The notes beneath the pieces are model-generated. The model did no database searches and was not told the DNA's origin. It saw nothing but the letters and a program-made list of their open reading frames with translations. Positions 1-11,500 of a stretch of 64,000 nucleotides of DNA are shown piece after piece. The DNA is from Gordionus sp. m RMFG-2023 (Eukaryota; Nematomorpha; Gordioida; Chordodea; Parachordodidae): positions 9,587,561 through 9,651,560 of the forward strand of contig NC_088775.1 of NCBI RefSeq assembly GCF_954871325.1. Direction: 5' to 3'. Position numbers and translations under genes: made by a program. Numbering within the stretch: the first letter of the stretch is position 1; each line of letters opens with the position of its first letter.

Positions 1-529
1 TACTCTTTATAACCTCTGACATATGAGAAACTTGAGCTTCAGGTGTATCAATATTCAAATTTATTCTGCTGTTTTCGATTAAAACTTTTAAATGCTCTAA
101 CTCCTTTTCCACATGTCTGTTGCTTTCCTTAAATTCTGATCGAAAATCTTGCGATTGATTTAAAATGCTATCAATTGTAGCTATTATGCGAGTCGCTTGA
201 AGTCCATTTGCAACTTTAAAATCGTCCCATCTATTTTGTAAATCCCCTAAATTATTGTTCATATTTTTTAAGAAATCCATGGTTGTAGCGTTCATTTTTA
301 TTAATGTCTCCGCCTCTAGTGAATTTTTTCTCATTGTATTTTTGTTTTCATTGTTCTCTATCTTAGCAGCATTATTCGTCTTAATCTCCGCAACATCTTC
401 CCTTAGACTTTTTATCCTGTCAGCTATTATTTTTATTGTCAAAACTAAATCATGAGCGTAGCTGCCATGGTTAATAAAATGATCCTGGTGTGTTAGTGAA
501 TCGTTTATATTTACACATGATTCTTCCAT
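1..529 (-). CDS. Coiled-coil protein, N-terminal part, runs off window
   Basis: The minus strand is open from an ATG at 529 to the window edge, about 176 codons without a stop. That is very unlikely by chance in DNA this AT-rich. The protein starts MEESCVNINDSLTHQ and is polar and almost wholly helical. Leucine/isoleucine heptad patterns run from about residue 25 to the edge (for example FLKNMNNNLGDLQNRW and VEKELEHLKVLIEN). There is no signal peptide or membrane segment. A very good splice acceptor (TTATTAATATTTCCAG) sits immediately before the ATG, so the 5' UTR is probably spliced (cis or trans), or the exon is internal and in frame. I do not recognise the family; tethering and cytoskeletal coiled coils are both possible. 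The C-terminus lies outside the window. Confidence 0.72.
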   Translation of the reverse strand, partial: MEESCVNINDSLTHQDHFINHGSYAHDLVLTIKIIADRIKSLREDVAEIKTNNAAKIENNENKNTMRKNSLEAETLIKMNATTMDFLKNMNNNLGDLQNRWDDFKVANGLQATRIIATIDSILNQSQDFRSEFKESNRHVEKELEHLKVLIENSRINLNIDTPEAQVSHMSEVIKS

Positions 530-1650
530 CTGGAAATATTAATAAATTTATGTTAATGTTTAACAAAAGGAACATATAAATTAAATAAATAATTTTTTTA
601 AAAATATTTCTATATATCATAGCCCATTTTACCTTATAAAATATCATTTCTAACTTGTACTATGGTAGGAAAGTAGGGGATATGATGTAAGATTGGCAGC
701 GGAGATGAAAGGGGGTGGGAGGTAGGGAATTGGAATAAAATGGAAGGATGGTAGGGAGTTTAATAAATGTGAAGAGAGCAGTAAGAGGTATCTGCTAATT
801 TTGATCTGATAGGGATAAGGTAGTGGTAGGGCTTCGAATTGAACCTTAATTCGAAGTGAACCAGGTTAAGAGAAAATATTTTGCGGATCTGAACCTTATT
901 CAGAACCCGTTTACAGACTCCTCATGAAACGCCAATATTTTTAGAAATGTTATGGTGTATGGTTAGAGCTGAAGCTAATTTTTTAAAATTATTCCTACCA
1001 AGAGCGTCATTTGACTCTTTATTTGGGCGGGGATAAATGATATTTAAAAAAAAAAAAATCCAAATATTTTTCAATTTCTTTTGCTTCAATTGTATTTTAA
1101 AAATTTATGATCGAGCTTGAGTCTCCAAGAGTCCCTTTAGAAGCCACTCGGTTCACGATCTTGATCTGGGTTTAAACCCGAACCAAACCTGGCACAAATA
1201 TTTCGAGGGCTCGAAGCTCTGAAAGAATCACTATAAAGCCTTCGGGTCCATTTTTAAAACGACCCGATTTCGATTTTTGTCAAAATAATATTTTGTAAGC
1301 CTAGAGTATTTGCTCTTAGATGATAGAATGGTGTGGACTTCTATTTGTTAAATCAGGCTTATATAATATTATTCTGGTTAAAATCTTAATCGGATCATGT
1401 TTAAAAATTGACCCGAACAGGGGTTTTAAACAACACTAGTTAATATTATCATTGATTTAGGGGGGGAGGGGGTATAGGAGTGTCAGCTTTACAGGTTTGA
1501 ATTAATACATTTTAAATTTAAAAGGACATATAGGTAAAGTGCAAATATAAAAAACAATTTTTTTTATAAGGAAAATTGGTTAAAATTATACTTCTGATGA
1601 CGGGCTAGACATTTTAACTTGAGAAGCTTTGTCAACATTTGAAATACCTA
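530..1650. other. Gene-free stretch with decayed transposon ends
   Basis: No coding sequence seen. The stretch has degenerate GAACC/TTCGAA-rich patches (830-920, 1140-1270) resembling ends of the CCCGAAC-type repeats seen elsewhere in the window, and one copy of the palindromic MITE family listed separately. Confidence 0.5.
1250..1436. repeat. Palindromic MITE, AACAACACTA-ended family, diverged copy
   Basis: The left half (GTCCATTTTTAAAACGACCC...) and right half (...TTAATCGGATCATG...TTAAACAACACTA) are inverted versions of each other. Related copies lie near 7.85-8.59, 14.42-14.63, 19.53-19.68 and 32.83-33.0 kb. Typical shared words are GGCTAA/TTAGCC, an AATATTAT core and an AACAACACTA end. 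Confidence 0.55.
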
Positions 1651-2265
1651 TTAAAAATAAATAAATAATGGAATTTTATTTTCATGAAAATCAAACGATA
1701 AATTATTATTTTTAATATATGCGTTACCCGAGTTATCGAAAGGGGATTTCGCTTTAATCATTAAAGAATTGTCTTTAGAGCTTATCAAACTCAACAACAA
1801 TTTTTGGGTTAAATCTTTAAACTGCTGCAACATCCGCTCCGTATTAAAAGGAGTAGATGAAGTTGGCTCTTGAGACGGTTCTTCTTCATTGTTTTGCCCT
1901 ATGCACATCAGGGTCAACAGGATAAACAACCATATATCATATGTGCATAAATCAGGAATTTCTGAATTAGTTGACCCTATAAACCGGGGCTTGATAGGTA
2001 GGTACTGGGTCCAACCCCAGGGTAAGAAGTCCCCACAGAAAATAGCGCAAATTATTGAGATTAATATGGTAAATGAATATTCCAAAATGGAAGCGGGGAG
2101 ATATACTGATAAGGCGCTTATGTGAACGAATTGCGACGTGAAACAAGTGAGTAACAATGAAGGCAAGTTATACAAACCTATAATACTGGGGTTAGCATTA
2201 ATGTTAACTATTTTTGTCACGTGGTAGAGAATCTCCGATAGAATTTTTATTAAAAACTTTATCAT
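1651..2265 (-). CDS. Multi-pass membrane protein of unknown family
   Basis: A 204-codon minus-strand frame from ATG 2265. Hydrophobic segments lie at about residues 27-45, 48-75 and 110-125. Between them is an aromatic/proline loop (FLPWGWTQYLPIKPRF), and an acidic then polar tail follows (QNNEEEPSQEPTSSTPF...) with an amphipathic helix. Codon use and GC are clearly above the flanks, which supports real coding. A stop lies three codons upstream of the ATG, so this Met is plausible unless the exon starts at the AAG just before it. A good donor (CGG|GTAACG) at 1728/1727 would end the exon early in phase 1; the residues after SPFDNSG would then be intron. I cannot join it in phase to the 1-529 exon, so I treat them as separate genes. 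Family not recognised; an ER or nuclear-envelope membrane protein would fit. Confidence 0.68.
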   Translation of the reverse strand: MIKFLIKILSEILYHVTKIVNINANPSIIGLYNLPSLLLTCFTSQFVHISALSVYLPASILEYSFTILISIICAIFCGDFLPWGWTQYLPIKPRFIGSTNSEIPDLCTYDIWLFILLTLMCIGQNNEEEPSQEPTSSTPFNTERMLQQFKDLTQKLLLSLISSKDNSLMIKAKSPFDNSGNAYIKNNNLSFDFHENKIPLFIYF

Positions 2266-5200
2266 GCTTATTTATATACTTTATTTATTTAATATATTAC
2301 CAATAGAACAGAATTTACAAAAATTTAATAAAATTAATTTAATCAGAAAAACAAAAAGACTTTAATCATTATTACATTTTCGATCTTTTTTTAAACATTT
2401 TTCAATATCACTATTCAAACTAATTTTAAACAATCAAAATTTACAAACTATAAAATCTTACAAATATAGAGATATGATCAATTTATATTTTGCTAATTAT
2501 TAAACCAACAGTCAATTTTTATCACATTCACAACACCTTTTTCCTATTAACCTCAACATACGATGTGTGTTAGCATCTTGGACTATTTGATTCTGAACTG
2601 TCAATGGTCTATACGATAACTAATTAATTCTAGTCTTTATACTTTGTTGCTGCCTATCACTTCCAAGACATTACTGACTTATCCTTAACTTCAACAAGGA
2701 AACTTCTAAATATTTCTTTTGTTCAACATTGTCTGTTTCTAGTAATCTCCCGTTAATTCATTTTTCAAGTCTTTTGTCAATTATTCATGGCTTTTAATGA
2801 TTTATAGTAACCGACAACGCCTTTTTGTACTGATTCCTATTTTCTAAGATCTTTTGTCTATACTTAGATATCAATACTATTTATTCTTCATACCAACGAT
2901 AAATCTTAGTCTATTCATCCATTTCTACCTAAAATAATCTATAAAACTTCATATGTACTCAGTAATTTTCAAATTATTTTTGCCTCTTATTAAACCTTAA
3001 ATTTATAACACACAAGACCATTATATTAAATTGTATTATATACTAATGTCAATTTCCACAATCCCTTTACACTTAATTTAGCCTTTACTCATCTCTTCTT
3101 GAATCATTTGTCTATAATTGTCCTTAAGCTATTGATCATCATCTTTTGTCAACTATGCTAGTGACATAAATGTTTTCCCAAGAACTTTTTTTTTCTCTAT
3201 ATAAACGTTTTTCCAATACCCTATTTTTCTATATATATTCATTTTCCCCAAAACATCTTTTGTTTCTCCTTTTTCCAAAACCATATTTTTCTATTTATAT
3301 TCGTCTTTCCAATGATATATTTTTTTTTCTCTTAAAAATGTTTTTCTAAAACCATTTTTTCTCTTTATATTCTTTTTTACAAAACCTTTTTTTTTTTGAG
3401 AAAAAAGAATACTCAAAATTTTATTTGATATATTACTTTTTTAAATTCTAGCGTAAATTTTCAATTTTTCGATGATCATTCTTCTGTAATTGTATTTGGA
3501 ATTGAATAATAAGTTAAGATAAAAGGTAGAACTAAAGTATATAATATAATCTAACGTTATAAAAAATATATAAGTATTAACTAGAACTTTCTTATAATAT
3601 TTTACTTCCAAAATATCTATTACTATTTGAAGGTCTTATTTTAGTAGCAAAAGAAATATAAATTGAAATGTTAAGATGGTTAAGGTTTTTATGTGTTGCT
3701 TACTTTCGGATAATTTTTCGTTCAATTAACATCGAAAAGTAATATACTTATGACTCCTGTATTTAGAGCTTCAGTTAACTTTGATCCATTTTGGGTCAAA
3801 TAATAATTTTGAGTACGGGTGGATCATTCCTAATTGAGTCAATCAAATGATAATTATGTTTTTATAAAACTTTGAACATTATTTTTATGACCATTACAAT
3901 CATCTTTAGCTTCGTAGGGAACTAAAAGGAAGAGGCAAACAGCCCAATAAAAGGCATATTATACGCTTATAACACGCTTACTATTGAATAATTCATAAAT
4001 ATTATTGGCTACTTTTATACTTCTTTTGATGATTTGCATATAATTATCAGGGAAAAAGGTACAAGCAAAGCAAAAAATTATCTGTAAATTTGATAAGTTA
4101 TCCAAAGAATAGATGAATTAGTGTCCTGAGGGTCAAATTTTGAGACGATAATAAGAGAGGAAATATAGCTCAAAATTTATTTTTTCCAATCACAGGGGTT
4201 GTAGATAATTTTGATTTATATAAAGTAAACAAACCACTTCTAATAGGATAATACCAAACGATCAATTATCGTTGAACAAGAATAAAAGTGTAATCAGTTG
4301 ATTAGCTAAGAAGCGAATAAATGAAAAAACCAAAATTAAAACATGATTTCGTTATGGGATAATTTGCTCTAATATGACTTCCAACTTTTCAAATTCCAGA
4401 TAGAATTTTCTGAATACTCCGTAAATTTTGAGCAAGGAAAATTATCCAGCCCAAAACTTTCATAAAATTCTCTAAGAAAAACTACTTTAACATACACTTT
4501 TTAACATTAAAATTCCACTTTTGAAAGGTGAATTTACTAATAATTCAATACCTTGTATTTATTGACAACAAATTTTTAGGGACTGAAGACGAGATATATA
4601 TAAAAACGATTTTTCCCAAAATCATCATAATTAACGGATTTGAGGATATCATATTATAAACTCTTCTTTGGATTCAGTTAAATTAATATATCGGGCAATA
4701 TTGAATGAACAGTGATGACAGGCATAAATATGATATGTATTTAGTTAACATTTAAATTTAATGAATTCCTATTTAAATATAATTTTAAAACACTTGAAAT
4801 TTATAAAATAAAGATTTTGACAATTGTTACTCATCTGAATTATATTATCATTTAAATTATACGAAATCCTATTTAATATATAAGATAGCAAAACAACTTG
4901 ATTTAAATTTTAAAACTTAAGACAAGATTAATGACCGAAAAGAAAATAATTGGCTAAGAGTTTGACATAAGGTAAACTAATTCGCCACTTAGAATTGAAA
5001 AAAATTGAGCCCAGATCAAAACTTAATAGCTGAAATATCTTTATGCCTAATTAAGCTCGTGAAAAAGAATGCAAGGGTCAACTAAACATCATAGTATCTA
5101 GTTCTTTAGGTTTTGGTATCAAATAGTGCAAAACAGGCGGATAGGTAGCAAATTTTTTTAAATCCATGCCCACCCAGATTTGAAGCAGTCCGAATTTTTT

Positions 5201-5487
5201 TAAAAGCTTATAAGAATCAAATCTCTAAATAGTAATTTTATTCTATATTTTTAATGTTATACATTTTAAATTTAAGTATTCAGCAATAACCTTGATAATT
5301 TAATAACATTTTTCTATTTATTAGAAAAGTGTGATATTCGATCGCAAATATTGAATTGAGTCAGGTTAGGCCTAAACTTTATTGATGCTTTTACTCTCGG
5401 TCCTACAGAACTCTAATAGGGAGGAAATCATATTCCAAAAGTTTTATTACCTATTAAAAAAAAATATAGTATGTAAGTATATTAACC
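2266..5487. other. Gene-free AT-rich stretch
   Basis: No convincing exon. The only structure I see is the T-rich tandem array at 3175-3390. One excellent acceptor-like tract (CTCTTCCTTTTAG, minus, near 3925) leads into a short frame, but no partner exon was found. Confidence 0.4.
3175..3395. repeat. T-rich tandem repeat, about 45-55 bp unit, about 5 copies
   Basis: Repeated units of the form CTATTTATATTCGTTTTTCCAA followed by AACCATATTTTT, imperfect, about five in a row. Confidence 0.6.
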
Positions 5488-5568
5488 CTACTTATCTGGA
5501 GACCCTTTTAACCTAAAGCTCATCCAACTAATTGTCCCACTTTCGCTGTTTTGTTCTGCACTATTTCG
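5488..5568 (-). CDS. SNAPC4: Candidate last SNAPC4 exon
   Basis: Acceptor GGCATGACAG|CGAAAT in phase 0, then 26 codons (RNSAEQNSESGTISWMSFRL, KGSPDK) and a TAG. Phase fits exon 11, and no better terminal exon was seen. The sequence could instead be part of a repeat, so the gene's 3' end is provisional. Confidence 0.4.
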   Translation of the reverse strand, partial: RNSAEQNSESGTISWMSFRLKGSPDK

Positions 5569-8500
5569 CTGTCATGCCAGATTTTTGACTTCCTTTTAAA
5601 AACATAACTTTCATCTTAGTTCATATCATTTTTTCCATTTATTTTGCTTTCTAAAAAAAAAATATATAATAGGAGAACTAATTTCTTTCTTACTCATACC
5701 AAGAATCTTTATTTCGACTACAAAAAAAAGTATAATTTAATTTTTTATGTCAATCAATAAGTCAACTAATTTTACGACCCTGACTTAGGTTCGGATAAAA
5801 ATCGAACTTTTTAACAACACTAAAGAAAAGTCTAATAGACCTAATTTTAGAAAAGTATATTTATATTATATAAATTTTTAATCTTGAATTAGTTTCTGTT
5901 AACGGGGAGGGCTTAAAACAAAAAATGTAAAATGTTTTAAATAAAAAGATATAGTTTATAGTAAGCAAGATTCCTTAAGCGAATCGCATCTTAAGATTAT
6001 CAATTTCATTAATTCAACTAAGCGCTCAGTCATTATAAATACTATCGTTTATTTACTTGCTTTACACCGTGATGGATTAAGCGAATCGTGCTTACTATAA
6101 ACGAGGCGAAAATTATGTGACATATCATATATAGGTTTCCCCTTTATAATAGAAGCATATAAATAATCCATGATAAAATAATAATTAGATCAATTATACA
6201 AATTGCTTAAATATATAAATTTAAAATATATATATAATAATAATTATATTGAGCGAATAATTTTAATGACAGGATAAAATAAACATTCTTTCAATTATCT
6301 TTATTTAAAGGTGCTTGTGTCAATATCGCTGGATAAAGAAGTATAGATCTTAGATACGATTTCAATGCAGCATATTCCTTGTTTTATTTTGTGTAAAAAA
6401 TTACATTATTTATATATTATATTATATAAGAGATAGGAATGCAAAATATTTTTAGAGACCTGGCCTGAAGTTCGCTATTTATTTAAAAGCTTTAGAATTA
6501 AGCCAATTAGTTATGGTTAGTTTAGTTTCGATAACAAATCACCTGCACCTTTTAAAAGGGTGCCTTCTGATTTATTTGAAAAAATTTGAAGAGGTGATAT
6601 AATTACCATAATTAAGGAGCTAAAGGTTTATCCTTGAACTCCAAACAGGAAGGGCTAAGCCTTCAAAAATATGAATCAAATCATTCATCGTATGTAAGAA
6701 TCGTATAAATAACAACGTCGTTCATTATTCGATTCGTTTTCAAAATAAAATTTTTCCTGAGTTATAAAAAAAAATGAGAAATCTATCAGTCCTGACCAAA
6801 GTCCAATTTGGGTATAGGGGCCAGGCCAAATTTTTTTAAAATAAACCTGGGCCGGGTCGAATTTTAAAACTCAATTATTACCATAAATAATAATATTAGA
6901 GCTCTGCATTGGATCTATTTTTTTGAGTCAATCAAATTATTTTTTTTGATGAACCCCAGTTCGGCCCGAAAATATTTGGAAAATTTTGGATTGAGGAGAA
7001 ACTACGATTTTTCAAGTAAAGTGGACAAATTTATAAGTACTAAAGGAAAATAGCATTTTTTAGCATTAGGGATACGGAGGTCCAAGCCTAAGTCATATAT
7101 TTTTGTCTAAACTAAAATCTTAAATCAAGATCCGGCTTAAAGAAATACATAAGAATGTCTGTCCGATTCCGATCAGGGCACTAACTTATATAATATTAAT
7201 ATAGTGAGACCTTAAAGGATTTTGGCGGGATGTAATAATTTAAAAGGAAAGGAGTAAGTTTGTTATCAAGTTTCATATTTTTTTTATAATGAAATACTTT
7301 GGTTTGCTTAGCAATCTGCAAAGGGTAATCCACTTTGTTTCGATGAGCGTTCTTAATCCTTTCATCCCTGGATGCTTGACTAGCCGTTGGCTTAATATGA
7401 ATTGCTGGCTTTATAGTAGAGGCTGACAAAGGTTGTTGTCGCTCCAGCCCATTCAAAATGGCAGAAATTTGTATGGGTTCCTTGAGGGATGACGCACGGA
7501 AGTAGGAATTAGCGTTAGTTGATGTTAGGTTGGATTCAGGCCGGGAGGATGGCAAGAAAGAAGCGTAAGGGACTATAGCTTGCGGCAAAATTAAACGACT
7601 CTCGGCATCGAGGCAAGGAGGCAACATTCGAGAACCGCCACCTTCCTTCGGGTTAAACGGTGAATAATCGAACTTACGTTTGATTTTTATTTTGTAGGCC
7701 GCCTTTATTAGAGACCCCGAACTCAAAGGGATAGCTGTCATTCATTACCGATACAAATAAAATGAATATCAACAAACTCGAAATTGATGCAGATTTAATT
7801 GTTAAATATTAAAATTAAACTTCTATTTTAAAAGCTTCCTTTTTTTACGGGCAGTGTTGAAAACCTCGATTTATGTGCTTTTCAAGAGACGGCTAAATCA
7901 AGATTTTAATTTTAGCTATAAACAATATTACTGTGAGTACATGAATTATAAGATGGATATTATGAAAATTAGGAGGATTAATATGAATATTATATAAGCG
8001 TTTTTATATATTTTTATTATTAAAATAATATGTTCAAGATGATATTATATGCGAAAAGTTTGGAGAAAAAATATTACAGATGATGTAAATTTTAATTTTT
8101 TTAAAAGAAAATTGTTATTGAGATTATGATAATTAATTTTTTTTTCTTGTAAGTTTTACACAATTATTATTTGTTGGTACTTTTCAATTTCTACATTCAT
8201 TTTTTTTATTTATTTATTTTATAATTTTGATTATTTTATAGTAAAGGTATATTAGATCGTGCAATAAAGGATAAGTAAATTATCGTACATTTTAATTAAT
8301 TTATTACTATTTTAGTAACTTTTATACTTTATAGACTGTGGGGCTTTTCAAACACTTATTGAAGATTCTAACTACTTGTCAACAGTTCTTATATTTTCCT
8401 ATTCTTCAATGGTTCTTATTTTAATATCTTTTTACATTGCCTATGTCTCGATATTTCGCATATAAATTGTAGAAAGATTTGGTCCTCTTTATACCAAATC

Positions 8501-11500
8501 TCGAGGTTTTGTTAATGTATTTTATAGTTAAAATCTTGATTGCGCCACTTTTTTAAAGCGCCTCAATCAAAGTTTTTGGCAACACTATTACGAGCTTTAT
8601 AGCAAATATAAAATTCATATCAAAAATTTCAACCCTTTTTTCATAAAAAAAAATTGGCCCCTCCTTTTTAGCATATTGAGCCTACTTTAGCATTAAGTTT
8701 ATAAAATGACGAACCTTTGACATTTAGGTTTTGAAGATTTAAATCCATAGGCATCACGTGATCGATAGGATTAAGAAGGATAGGAGTAAGAACATTTCCG
8801 CCTATGTTGATAATATTGGAAGAACCAGTGGACACTTCTTTTTGTATGTATTCCAAACCTAATATTTTTTTAAACAGGTGTTTAATTAAGACAGGAATTA
8901 AAATCTGACTTATATTGGAGCATCATAATATCGTTCCATTATTTAAAAAACTTAATATATGCTTAAATTAGTTTTATCTATAAGAAAGTAGCATTATTAC
9001 TAAAGGCGTTACTTTTTATGTTACCCATTACTTTATTTTTTTTATTACGATTATTTAAATTAAGATTTAAAGAAGTATCTATAGAAAACTTTAACTAATT
9101 TCCACATTAAAACCTTGTTTATATAATACAACCCTGCCATCCTCAGAACTTATTAAACGGATGTTAAGTGCATCAAAGATGTTAGTAAGAAATTAACAAT
9201 CTTATTTATAGGATAAAAACTTTAAAAAATGCTATTAATTAAAAAAATTGTTAAAAAAGAAATTATCAATATATTTATTAAAATAATCATATAATAAATA
9301 ATAATCTGTGCAATTATCTATTTGATTGTGTGGCATAATAAATGCTACATATCGATTAATAAATTTTTTTTAAAGATAACGTAAAAAGTAACGAAATGGC
9401 GTTAATATTTCTATAGAGTAACGCCAAATGTAATGGCGTTACTTTTATGAGTAACGCTAATAGCTTTAGTTTAAATAAGTTATAATATTCTTTTTAAACT
9501 AGAGGTTATATAAGTGTTAATGTAGCCTAGATATACATCATCGACTAATATACTATCATTACTAGTTCCTGGTTCGTCAACTTCCTCAAGGGATACAGAA
9601 TTGCCTAAATGTCTTGCATTGGTCTCGAGAGATAATTTTAAGTATAAAAGGTTGGCCCAAGCTATCATGTTCTCTTTATAGGGTGGAAGGAAAGAATGGT
9701 GGTCCAAAAATTTAGTAATAGTGTTGTCAGTACTTGGATCTGCATGATTCGCGTTTGAATAAATATATATAATATTTATCAAAAAATTAAATTTATGTTT
9801 ATTTTTTATACTTGGGACGATTTTAATATCGCGATTCACTATCTATGTAAAAATAAAGAAATTAATCATATAAATTAACAAACTTGTTGAATAACGCCAT
9901 AAATTTCGTTGTATTCTTCATTGAATTGATCCTGATGTTTTTCGGTGAGCATAGGCCTCACCATTAAATTTGCTTTTAAAAATAATATGTGAATAATAAA
10001 ATCATCACTTGATTGGTAAGGTGAATATAAAAAAAATAACGTTACTTGGCCCTATGGGGGCATAGTTCACACCTATTTCAAAGTTGTTATAATCTCACTC
10101 AAATTTTAATATAGCTTCGATATTTCAAATATTTATTGGTTACAATTATAATAAATAAATAGAAAATATTTAAAAAAATTTAATGATAAATAGAAAAAAT
10201 ATTTTATCAGTAAATTTTTATAATTATAATAAGAAAATGTTATTTATTCTTTTAAATTTACGCGAGTATCAGAGTAGGAGTATAGGAACACCCTAGCTAA
10301 AATAAAACGTTAATATTTTAAGAATTATAGAATAAAAAATTTTTTAAAAATTATCAGAGCCATAGTTTATGATTAAAATAGGAGGGTACTCAAAAAATTA
10401 CATCAAAATATGCTTTTTTAGTGGCAACAATTTAAAAATCTCTGGTGTTTTTGATATGCCCCCTTTATATCACAGGTTAATCGCAATATAAAAAAATACT
10501 ACCGTTATCTGCATTCACTTTGTCATTAAAATATCTCTTTGTCGAATTCCTGAAATTTAAAATAAAGAGGATAATAATTGATATATAAAAGTAGACTAAA
10601 AAAATTGTTAATTGGTTTTCAAAAGATTAATTGTTATTTTATATATCTTCTATTGACAAAAACCTAAAAATTATACGTTAGCTTAGAGCTATGAGCGCCC
10701 GCAGGAAGAGACAAAAGGTTAAACTAAAATTCAATCACCCCCTTCCCCCACCTATTGGTAAAAATCTTGCGCACGCTCCTGATTAGAGTACTGCATCCAA
10801 CCTTTAATGGTCTGGCCTGTTCAAAAAAAAAAAATTTTCCGATTCCATTTTAAAATTGGTTACAAGCTATACTGAGCCCATCAATACTCTTCATTTTATA
10901 TTTTAAGGTTTATTAGTTTAATATTGATTAGAAACATAAATTTTTTTTCAAATTAAAATACAAAAAAATAAAATAGGGAAAATTACTTCTAAAAATGTAT
11001 AAATTAAAAGTTTAGGAACATAATTTTTAAAAAAAATTTAATTAAGAGTTGGCTCAAGTCTGTTAATCTTACCATAGGCGCCGACTTTATGGGGGCAGGC
11101 GGTCCTCGCGCCCCCATTGAAATTGACACATATTTTTTGAACATCAAATTAACATAAAATTTCTTTAAAAAAATTTAGAGCCTCCCAAGAAATTTTTTTT
11201 ATATTTTCATTAAGTTTACAATTGAAAATTAGATCACTTTATTTAGCAGAAACTTATTTTTTTTTCATATAATAAAAAAAATGTACGAATTATAGAGATC
11301 TTGAAATATCTGTTTTTTGAAGTATTGGACTAATCTAAAATCTCCGGGATTCATTGCAGTCTCCAATTTTTTTCTATGAGTGTATTTTCTACCTGAAATC
11401 AGAAAAAATAACCAATTATTACGCGGGTTAAATGTATATGTATGTAGTTAATATATATTTTTTTAAAAAAATTATTACGCTTCTTCGTCCTTTTGCAGGT

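Noticed and set aside
255-455. Plus-strand hydrophobic 66-codon frame
   Set aside because: Antisense to the open coiled-coil frame, which spans the whole of 1-529.
1889-2125. Plus-strand 78-codon frame
   Set aside because: Antisense shadow of the membrane-protein frame at 1651-2265, with no domain or splice context.
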